Below, piece by piece: positions 16,832-23,653 of a stretch of DNA of 64,000 nt; the stretch's first letter is position 1, and each line of letters begins with the position of its first letter. The DNA is taken from positions 1 to 64,000 of the forward strand of contig JAFDXJ010000004.1 in the NCBI GenBank assembly GCA_018268015.1. Direction: 5' to 3'. Both the position numbers and the translations under genes were made by a program. The notes under the pieces were generated by a model, which saw nothing but the letters and a program-made list of their open reading frames with translations, was not told the origin of the DNA and made no database searches. Source of the stretch: Bacteroidota bacterium. GTDB lineage: Bacteria; Bacteroidota; Bacteroidia; Chitinophagales; Chitinophagaceae.

Positions 16832-17890
16832 TTATGTTTTAATGATTAAGCCTCCCCATGAAATTCCGCCACCTGCTGATAGCAGCATGATGGTTTTATC
16901 TTTTTTACAAGCCTTGTTTTTCCTTGCATCATCCAAAGCGAGCAATACGCCTGCGGAGCCACAATTAGCAATTTTCCCAATGATATTTACCGTTTTTTCC
17001 AATGAAATATTGGCGGCATTTGCTGCAAATGCTGTTCTATTTTTATTGACCTGATGAGGAATCAAACAATCAATATCTTGTGATGCAATACCGGCTTTCT
17101 TATATAATATTTCGGGAATCTCAGACCATGCCTGATTTAAAAAGTCTTCTGCCGTATCGCTATATTCCATAAAATAATTTTCATGCTCCAAATCAAATTG
17201 ATTGGGAGGCAATAAACCCGGTACGCCCATGTGCCCACTAAAACTGCCATTACTGTTGATATAAGATGCTAAAATTCCTTTGGCCGGATCAGAAGATTTT
17301 GAAATAACAACTGCCGCGCCGGCATCTCCGCCGGCATAAGCCATACGCGGGTTCAGTTTCAAAATCTTTGTGATCGTTTCACCGCAGGTGATCAATACAT
17401 TCCTTGCGCCACCGGCAATTATTTGTGATGAAAGAACAATGGAAAAAATGTTAGATGCACAACCTGTTTTCATTTCAATAGCCGGTGCATTGATTCCCAA
17501 CCTGCCTGCGATATACGGACCCATGGATGTGGAATATCGTGGGGAAGTAATGGTTACCGTAATAATAAAATCAATTTCATTTTTGGCTATACCGCTATCT
17601 TCAATGGCTCGTTCTGCCGCTTCTAACATCAGGTCAGCAGAAGTAAGTTCTGTATGCAGAATCGGCATACCGGGTGTATGTACCCAGAACCTGTTTTCAA
17701 AACCGAGTACTTTTTCATAATAATCGGGATCTAATTTTTTTTCCTGCATTTTTTCCTGCCAGGCAGAGCCAAAAATTAGTGCATGAATATCCCGGTTATG
17801 CATCCATTGACCGGTTTGGGGAAAAGCAGCGGAGGAGCCTGTTATGGTTATATTGGATATACCCATATTTTCTTGAGTTTTCATAAGCAT
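16832..17890 (-). CDS. 3-oxoacyl-ACP synthase III family protein (condensing enzyme B)
   Basis: 352 residues and clearly a different subfamily from its neighbour. The triad is complete: C144 (MKTGCASNIF), H279 (IPHQVNKN) and N309 (IANCGSAGVL). It also has the AGGDAGAAVVIS and SAGGGISWGG motifs. A longer N-terminal part (residues 25-80, with LDPDYYEKVLGFENRFWVHTPG) is typical of KASIII-like enzymes outside primary fatty-acid synthesis. First gene of the five-gene set; ATG 17890 and ATG 17884 (MKTQENM) are both possible. Two adjacent KASIII paralogs could form a heterodimer or act in sequence. The substrate is unknown. Confidence 0.88.
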   Translation of the reverse strand: MLMKTQENMGISNITITGSSAAFPQTGQWMHNRDIHALIFGSAWQEKMQEKKLDPDYYEKVLGFENRFWVHTPGMPILHTELTSADLMLEAAERAIEDSGIAKNEIDFIITVTITSPRYSTSMGPYIAGRLGINAPAIEMKTGCASNIFSIVLSSQIIAGGARNVLITCGETITKILKLNPRMAYAGGDAGAAVVISKSSDPAKGILASYINSNGSFSGHMGVPGLLPPNQFDLEHENYFMEYSDTAEDFLNQAWSEIPEILYKKAGIASQDIDCLIPHQVNKNRTAFAANAANISLEKTVNIIGKIANCGSAGVLLALDDARKNKACKKDKTIMLLSAGGGISWGGLIIKT

Positions 17891-18018
17891 ACGTGAAGTT
17901 AACTTATTTTAAGTAAAATCACCAAGTAGTTTTTGGAAGTTAAAAAAGATTATCCATCTATCAAAAAAAATATCATGATTATTGATTCCTGCTTACATTC
18001 GTTATCAAATTTTCAATT

Positions 18019-20058
18019 ATGTCTTTTAAAAATGTTTTACCAATTTTCATTTTGATTGGAGGATTGATTTCATGTAATACAAACAAGACCAATAGCACCG
18101 ATAAAAAAGATGTTCTGGCCGCGAACATGGATACTACTGTAAACCCTGCAGATGATTTTTTCGATTATGCCAATGGTGGCTGGATTAAAAATAATCCTAT
18201 CCCGGAAGATCAGAGCTCATGGGGAATTGCTTCTCTTGTTATTCAGGAGAATCAAAAACGCCTGAAAGAAATTGCGGAAAATGCTGCAAAAGCAAATGCA
18301 GCAGCAGGTACAGCAGATCAAAAAATTGGAGACTTTTGGAAAACAGCTATGGACTCTGTAAAAATTGAACAGCAAGGTATTCAACCTATCCAATCTTATT
18401 TAGATAAAATAAATGCTCTAACGGACGTACCTTCTTTACAAAAAGCATTTGCCGATTTAGCCATTTTGGGAATTGATGGCCCAATCAGTTTCAGTATTGG
18501 TCAGGATGCCAAAAACAGTACGATCAATGCTTTACAACTTTGGCAAACAGGATTAGGTTTGCCCGATAGAGATTACTATTTTAAGACAGACGCACCCACC
18601 CAAAATATTCGGATAGCTTATGTAAAACACATTGCTAAAATGCTTACCCTGCTTGGTGAAGACACAACTCAATCTGCAAAAGATGCGCAGGCTGTGATGG
18701 CTATGGAAACTAAAATGGCCGGATCTCATCGTAAACTGGAAGATTTAAGAGATCCTTATTCCAATTATAACAAGTTTGCTGTTACGGATTTAGGTAAAGT
18801 TTCCAACACAATAGATTGGAAAAATTATATGCAAATCTTTGGCGTAAATAAAGCAGACTCTGTGATTATTGGTCAACCGGAATATTATACAGAGGCCGGA
18901 AAATTGATAACCTCTGAGCCTATAAATACATGGAAAGCCTACTTAAAATATCGCTTAGCTCAGAATTTCGCGGGTGCATTGCCTGAAGTATTTGGACAGG
19001 AATCTTTTGATTTTACAAAATTATTTTCCGGCGCTAAAGTAAGGCAGCCAAGATGGAAGCGCGCTATTAACAATGAAGAGGATGCCATGGGTGAATTACT
19101 GGGGCAGTTATATGTGAAAAAATATTTTGATGAAAAAACCAAGCAACGTTATTCAGATTTAGTTGAAAATATTCGTTCTACTTTTAAAGAACATATAGAA
19201 AAACTGGACTGGATGAGCGACAGTACCAAACAAAAAGCGCTGGCTAAATTAGCCGCCATCCATAAAAAAGTAGGTTACCCGGATAAATGGAAAGATTTTT
19301 CTTCCTTAAAAATTGGTACGGAAAGCTATGTAGCAAACCTTATCCAGGTAGCTCAATTCTGGCACAATTATGAAATCAACAAATTGGGCAAACCGGTTAA
19401 TAAGGATGAGTGGGATATGTATCCACAAACCTACAATGCTTATTATGACCCTTCCAATAATGAAATTGTTTTGCCTGCAGGAATTTTTACTGTACCCGGA
19501 TATATGGATAATGAATTGGATGATGCCACTGTCTATGGCTATGCAGCATCATCCACTATTGGGCATGAAATCACACATGGCTTTGATGATGAAGGAAGGC
19601 AATATGATGCTCAGGGAAATTTAAAAAATTGGTGGTCTAAACAAGATGAAGAAAATTTTAATGCCCGTGCCAAAAGAATGATTGACCAGTTTTCCGGGTA
19701 TATGCCGGTGGATAGTATGCATATTAATGGTAAAGCTACTTTAGGTGAAAATATTGCAGACCTGGGCGGCATTGTATTAGGTTGGGATGCATTTAAAAAA
19801 ACAGATCAATATAAAAACAATCAGCCCATTGCAGGTTTAAGCCCGTCACAAAGATTTTTCCTGGGATATGCTTTAGGCTGGCTGGGCCATACCAGGGATG
19901 AGTCTTTACGCTCCAGCCTATTAACAGACGTACATTCTCCCGCAAAGTTCAGGGTGAATGGCCCCTTCTCTGATGTGGATGCTTTTTATGAAACTTTCCA
20001 TGTGATGCCGAATAATAAAATGTATATCCCGGACAGTCTTCGGGTAAGAATATGGTAG
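18019..20058 (+). CDS. M13 family metallopeptidase (neprilysin/PepO-like), lipoprotein
   Basis: 679 residues. The N terminus has a lipoprotein signal (FILIGGLISC, lipobox Cys at about 21), so it is probably anchored in an envelope membrane. The zinc site is HEITH at 516-520 with the third ligand E577 in GENIADLGG (D581 completes ExxxD). NAYYDPSNNEIVLPAGI and the C-terminal NNKMYIP region are M13 hallmarks. M13 enzymes cut oligopeptides, typically before hydrophobic residues. It stands alone, divergent from the condensing-enzyme operon and 41 bases ahead of sucC. Confidence 0.94.
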   Translation: MSFKNVLPIFILIGGLISCNTNKTNSTDKKDVLAANMDTTVNPADDFFDYANGGWIKNNPIPEDQSSWGIASLVIQENQKRLKEIAENAAKANAAAGTADQKIGDFWKTAMDSVKIEQQGIQPIQSYLDKINALTDVPSLQKAFADLAILGIDGPISFSIGQDAKNSTINALQLWQTGLGLPDRDYYFKTDAPTQNIRIAYVKHIAKMLTLLGEDTTQSAKDAQAVMAMETKMAGSHRKLEDLRDPYSNYNKFAVTDLGKVSNTIDWKNYMQIFGVNKADSVIIGQPEYYTEAGKLITSEPINTWKAYLKYRLAQNFAGALPEVFGQESFDFTKLFSGAKVRQPRWKRAINNEEDAMGELLGQLYVKKYFDEKTKQRYSDLVENIRSTFKEHIEKLDWMSDSTKQKALAKLAAIHKKVGYPDKWKDFSSLKIGTESYVANLIQVAQFWHNYEINKLGKPVNKDEWDMYPQTYNAYYDPSNNEIVLPAGIFTVPGYMDNELDDATVYGYAASSTIGHEITHGFDDEGRQYDAQGNLKNWWSKQDEENFNARAKRMIDQFSGYMPVDSMHINGKATLGENIADLGGIVLGWDAFKKTDQYKNNQPIAGLSPSQRFFLGYALGWLGHTRDESLRSSLLTDVHSPAKFRVNGPFSDVDAFYETFHVMPNNKMYIPDSLRVRIW

Positions 20059-20099
20059 GAGTAAATTCTTTGCTTATCTTCGCAGCTTAAAACCTACGT

Positions 20100-21311
20100 A
20101 TGAATTTGCATGAATATCAGTCCAAAGAATTATTGAAGAAATATAATGTACCAGTACAAGAAGGTATTGCCGTGGATAATGTAATGGCTGCTGAGGAAGC
20201 CTATCGCCAGATTAAAACTCAAACCAACAATAATTTTGCCGTTATCAAAGCACAGATTCATGCCGGTGGCAGGGGAAAAGGAAAAATTGTAGGGACTGAA
20301 CAACGTGGTGTGGCTGTTGCAAAAAGCCTTGAAGATGTTTCTACAATTGCAAAAAATATATTAGGTCATACTTTGGTGACTATTCAGACCGGCGAAGCGG
20401 GTAAAAAAGTAAATAAAATATTGGTTGCACAGGATGTGTATTACCCTGGCCCTAATCCGATTAAAGAATTTTATTTATCTATTTTATTAGATCGCGCCAA
20501 AGGGAAAAACGTCATTATGTATAGCACTGAAGGTGGTATGGATATTGAAACTGTTGCAAAAGAAACCCCTGATAAAATTTTTAAAGAATGGGTACATCCT
20601 GCTGATGGCTTACAACCTTTCCAGGCAAGAAAGATCGCCTTTAACCTGGGATTATCCGGAAATGCGTTTAAGAGTTGCGTGAAATTTGTTACCAACTTAT
20701 ACAATGCATACCTGGGGCTGGATTGCAGTATGCTGGAAATAAACCCACTGTTTAAAACCAGTGATGATAAAATGATCGCTGTGGATTGTAAAATGAACCT
20801 GGATGAAAATGCATTAATGCGTCATGCAGACATTGCAGCTCTGAGGGACGTTTCAGAAGAAGACCCTACCGAAGTAGAAGCCGGGCAATACAATTTAAAT
20901 TTTGTAAAACTGGACGGAAATGTAGGCTGTATGGTTAATGGTGCCGGCCTTGCAATGGCTACCATGGATATGATCAAACTAAGTGGCGGTGAGCCGGCAA
21001 ACTTTCTTGATGTAGGCGGCTCAGCCAATGCACAAACGGTAGAAGCGGGCTTTCGAATCATCTTAAAAGATCCAAATGTAAAAGCGATTCTGATTAATAT
21101 TTTTGGAGGTATCGTCCGTTGCGACCGGGTTGCATCCGGTGTCATTGAAGCTTATAAGAAAATGGGCAATATCAATATCCCTATCATTGTACGCTTACAA
21201 GGTACCAATGCCGGTGAAGCAAAAAAATTGATAGATGAAAGCGGCCTTAAAGTGCAAAGTGCTATTTTATTAAGCGAGGCTGCAGACTTAGTTAAAAAAG
21301 CAGTCAACTAA
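20100..21311 (+). CDS. sucC: Succinyl-CoA synthetase beta subunit (ADP-forming)
   Basis: 403 residues with an N-terminal ATP-grasp domain (MNLHEYQSKELLKKYNVPVQEG, IHAGGRGKGKIVGT) and a C-terminal CoA-ligase domain (GNVGCMVNGAGLAMATMD, GGEPANFLDVGGSA, NIFGGIVRCDRVA, VRLQGTNA). With SucD it makes ATP from succinyl-CoA in the citric acid cycle. The alpha subunit gene is not next to it in this window. It is followed after 38 bases by a tiny membrane protein. Identification is certain. Confidence 0.97.
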   Translation: MNLHEYQSKELLKKYNVPVQEGIAVDNVMAAEEAYRQIKTQTNNNFAVIKAQIHAGGRGKGKIVGTEQRGVAVAKSLEDVSTIAKNILGHTLVTIQTGEAGKKVNKILVAQDVYYPGPNPIKEFYLSILLDRAKGKNVIMYSTEGGMDIETVAKETPDKIFKEWVHPADGLQPFQARKIAFNLGLSGNAFKSCVKFVTNLYNAYLGLDCSMLEINPLFKTSDDKMIAVDCKMNLDENALMRHADIAALRDVSEEDPTEVEAGQYNLNFVKLDGNVGCMVNGAGLAMATMDMIKLSGGEPANFLDVGGSANAQTVEAGFRIILKDPNVKAILINIFGGIVRCDRVASGVIEAYKKMGNINIPIIVRLQGTNAGEAKKLIDESGLKVQSAILLSEAADLVKKAVN

Positions 21312-21349
21312 ATTTCAGTACACAAAAATTTTTCGAAAAGCGTTGAAGC

Positions 21350-21466
21350 ATGCAGGGAAAAATGAAAACATACTTCAAGAAAATTGGAATCATTGGATTC
21401 CTCTTTTTCCTTGTGAAAGGCTTAATCTGGCTTGCTGTTTTTTATTTTGTCAAAGAAAATGTATAA
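21350..21466 (+). CDS. Small single-pass membrane protein downstream of sucC
   Basis: A 38-codon frame from ATG 21350, or 34 codons from ATG 21362 (MKTYFKKIG). It encodes a short basic N terminus and one hydrophobic helix (GIIGFLFFLVKGLIWLAVFYF), ending in VKENV. It begins 38 bases after the sucC stop on the same strand and is probably read through from sucC. Small proteins of the type KKIG-FLFF-KGL-WL occur in this phylum as far as I recall, but no function is known. Confidence comes from the amphipathic composition and its position, not from a named family. Confidence 0.55.
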   Translation: MQGKMKTYFKKIGIIGFLFFLVKGLIWLAVFYFVKENV

Positions 21467-21844
21467 TTCAATAATTGATGTATTCATAGCATAGTAACGT
21501 TTACCTCATTTATGATTTCTTAATGCTGCATTTTCTTCATCTATAAATATTATTTCTTATCGTTCACCATTTCAACTATCCGCTCATAAAAAGCCTTTTC
21601 AATTGTTTCAAAAAAATGAATCATCAGGGTCATTCCTTTAATCCGGTATCATTTAATGCTTAATGAATCATTGAAAAATTGCTCTCATCATAGACATAAA
21701 ATGGTTGATAAACTATGAATTCTTGAATTCCTGCCAGGAGCAGTAATTTCAATTGATCATTCTTCCCTTCTCCCCTGTTTCGGCAAAAACTGTGATTTCA
21801 TTTCACTTTAACACTGAAATGTTTTTTAAAAAATTGAATTTAAA
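21467..21844. other. Intergenic stretch without a convincing gene
   Basis: AT-rich, with stops in all frames at short intervals. A 27-codon minus-strand frame (21550-21633) is the longest thing that looks mildly protein-like and is treated as chance. No terminator was recognised after the small membrane protein. The right end leads into the protoglobin promoter. Confidence 0.5.
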
Positions 21845-21875
21845 TTTTTATAGTTAGGATTCCTAACTATATTTG
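21845..21875 (+). promoter_or_regulatory. Promoter with perfect inverted-repeat operator for the protoglobin operon
   Basis: An exact inverted repeat TATAGTTAGGA / TCCTAACTATA occupies 21849-21871 around a single central base. It fills the spacer and overlaps the -7 element TATATTTG (21868-21875), which matches TAnnTTTG exactly. A weak TTTT at 21845-21848 lies 19 bases ahead. TTAGG-n3-CCTAA-like dyads are typical of dimeric winged-helix regulators, and the operon's third gene encodes a MarR protein. Binding there would block RNA polymerase, which suggests repression and autoregulation (inference). Confidence 0.7.
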
Positions 21876-21915
21876 TTATGGCAATATTGCCGCATTAAAT
21901 ATAAATAACTGTATT

Positions 21916-22497
21916 ATGGAATCCATTAAAGGTTATGATTACGGGAAAGCCACCCTGGCTCCCTCTCCCGTTACCATGCAGGATTTAGCCCTGCTCAAGA
22001 AAACGCTATTATGGACAGATCAGGATGATCACTATTTGAAAATGGCGGGTGACGTATTAAAAGATCAAACGGATGATGTTCTTGATTTATGGTATGGTTA
22101 TGTGGGAAGTAATGAACATTTACTTTACTATTTTACAAAAAATGCCGTGCCTAATGTTGAGTATCTCAATGCTGTAAGAGCCCGATTCGCTCAATGGATT
22201 TTAGACCTATGCCAAAAACCATACGACCAGGACTGGTTGAATTATCAATTCGAAATTGCTTTACGTCATCATAGTACCAAGAAAAACAAAATGGACGATG
22301 TGGATGCTGTTCCGATTATCCATTACCGGTATATGACGGCTTTCATCTACCCGATAACAGTCACCATAAAGTCTTTCCTTGCTAAGAAAGGCCATTCAGC
22401 AGAAGAAGTAGAGGGCATGTATCATGCATGGTTTAAAGCGGTTACGCTAACGGTTATTCTGTGGACCTATCCCTATATTCAGCAAGGGGAGTTTTAA
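21916..22497 (+). CDS. Protoglobin domain protein
   Basis: 193 residues forming a single protoglobin domain with no extra signalling module. Diagnostic are the long pre-A helix N terminus (KGYDYGKATLAPSP), the LWYGYVGSNEHLLYYF segment, and the proximal histidine region YQFEIALRHHS (H118/H119), then VPIIHYRYMTAFIYPI. Protoglobins bind heme and O2, CO or NO. It starts about 40 bases after a promoter that contains a perfect operator dyad. It heads an operon with DUF2024 and a four-cysteine MarR gene, which fits gas or redox sensing or detoxification. The ligand is not known. Confidence 0.93.
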   Translation: MESIKGYDYGKATLAPSPVTMQDLALLKKTLLWTDQDDHYLKMAGDVLKDQTDDVLDLWYGYVGSNEHLLYYFTKNAVPNVEYLNAVRARFAQWILDLCQKPYDQDWLNYQFEIALRHHSTKKNKMDDVDAVPIIHYRYMTAFIYPITVTIKSFLAKKGHSAEEVEGMYHAWFKAVTLTVILWTYPYIQQGEF

Positions 22498-22517
22498 TAG
22501 AAATACACATTAATAAG

Positions 22518-22571
22518 GAATAACCGGGTGAATCCCTTCACCTTTTCAAAGGCCGCCTGGTTATTCTTTTT
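22518..22571 (+). ncRNA. Structured RNA between protoglobin and DUF2024: branched hairpin with U tract
   Basis: Outer stem GAATAACCGGG (22518-22528) pairs with CCTGGTTATTC (22556-22566) with one G-U pair and is followed by TTTTT. The inside can fold into two small hairpins, GGTGAA/TTCACC (22527-22542) and CCTTT/AAAGG (22541-22552), giving a three-way-junction shape. It looks like an intercistronic terminator or attenuator that would lower expression of the two downstream genes. A ligand-binding or protein-binding role is possible but unproven. Confidence 0.6.
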
Positions 22572-22591
22572 ACATTTAAATTTAAATAAAA

Positions 22592-22855
22592 ATGAAAGTA
22601 GCCATATGGGATACCTATGTTACCAGGAAAGACGGTTCTATCATGCACTTTGATATTATTGTTCCGGCCGGAATTAAAGATGAAAAAATAATTTATCAAT
22701 TCGGGAAAAAATACCTGGAAACTAAAAATGAATCCGAGCAGTCTTTATCGTCCAAAGAATGTCAATTTTGTCATATAGAAACCATTCGGCCACAATGGGA
22801 AGAAAGCATGAATCAAAATGGTTACTATATTTATGAAATGGAAAACTGTTTTTAA
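22592..22855 (+). CDS. DUF2024 family protein
   Basis: 87 residues, the full length of DUF2024 proteins. It has the family opening MKVAIWDTYVTRKDGSIMHFDI and a CQFCH motif (C57, C60, H61) that could bind a metal or a cofactor. No signal peptide is present. Its TAA is immediately followed by the ATG of the MarR gene with no spacer, so the two are coupled. Structures exist for the family, but its activity is unknown. The association with a heme protein and a cysteine-rich regulator suggests a redox or metal role (inference). Confidence 0.85.
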   Translation: MKVAIWDTYVTRKDGSIMHFDIIVPAGIKDEKIIYQFGKKYLETKNESEQSLSSKECQFCHIETIRPQWEESMNQNGYYIYEMENCF

Positions 22856-23473
22856 ATGAATAAATCCGATTTTGATTTAAGCCGGCAAAACCAACATATT
22901 GAAAGCAGAATAGTCGCTGCATTGGAACGTATCTCACAGGCGTTTCGCGTATTGCTTTGGCAGGAGAGCAAAACGTATTCCCTTTCTCCCATACAGGTAC
23001 AGGTATTAATTTTCCTTTCTCAACATAGCAGGGAAAAAAGAAAAATCAGCTATTTGGCAGATGAGTTCAACATGACAAAACCCACCCTCAGTGATGCCAT
23101 AAAGGCTCTCGAGCAGAAAAATTTAATACGGAAAGAATATGAAAAAAATGATTCCCGGAGTTATGTTATTCACCTCACTAAAAAAGGAAAAGATATTGCC
23201 GACAAGACCTCTTTTTTTTCAGAAGCAATAAGAACACCCGTCAGTGAATTATATCCGGAAGATCAGGAAAACATGTTGTTATCCCTTTTAAGCATTATCA
23301 ATTATCTGAATAAGTCCGGGGTGATCACCATTCAACGAATGTGCTTTAATTGCATACATTACAGTTTCTCACAAAAAGGAAAAAAACATTTTTGCCACCT
23401 ATTGAATAAACCTTTGGCTACAACGGAATTACGTATTGATTGCCCTGAATTTCAACAAGAAAATGTGGAATAA
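22856..23473 (+). CDS. MarR family regulator with C-terminal four-cysteine cluster
   Basis: 205 residues, longer than simple MarR proteins. The winged helix-turn-helix spans about 35-120 (ISYLADEFNMTKPTLSDAIKALEQKNLIRKE, then the DSRSYVIHLT wing). After the dimerisation helices comes an extension with C163, C166, C180 and C196 (MCFNCIHY, HFCHLL, DCPEF), a CxxC-x13-C-x15-C pattern suited to zinc or an Fe-S cluster. The gene abuts DUF2024. It is the obvious candidate to bind the perfect dyad in the operon promoter, with release on oxidation or nitrosylation of the cluster (inference). Confidence 0.9.
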   Translation: MNKSDFDLSRQNQHIESRIVAALERISQAFRVLLWQESKTYSLSPIQVQVLIFLSQHSREKRKISYLADEFNMTKPTLSDAIKALEQKNLIRKEYEKNDSRSYVIHLTKKGKDIADKTSFFSEAIRTPVSELYPEDQENMLLSLLSIINYLNKSGVITIQRMCFNCIHYSFSQKGKKHFCHLLNKPLATTELRIDCPEFQQENVE

Positions 23474-23653
23474 ATCGGTATCACCTAAAATGAATCATTC
23501 AATGCGCACTCCTAAGAAGTTTTTTTTACACTGAATAATGGATTGCAAAAAACATTGGTGCATTCTTTTTCGTATCATTTTCCAACATTTTGAAAAGCAA
23601 AAAAATATTTTTATTCAAAACCATGAAGCTTTTCAAGAGCTCATCATCCATGT

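Noticed and set aside
21550..21633. A 27-codon minus-strand frame (MTLMIHFFETIEKAFYERIV...) in the gap before the protoglobin promoter
   Set aside because: Plausible amino-acid composition but very short, without promoter or family; could be chance or a remnant that cannot be supported.
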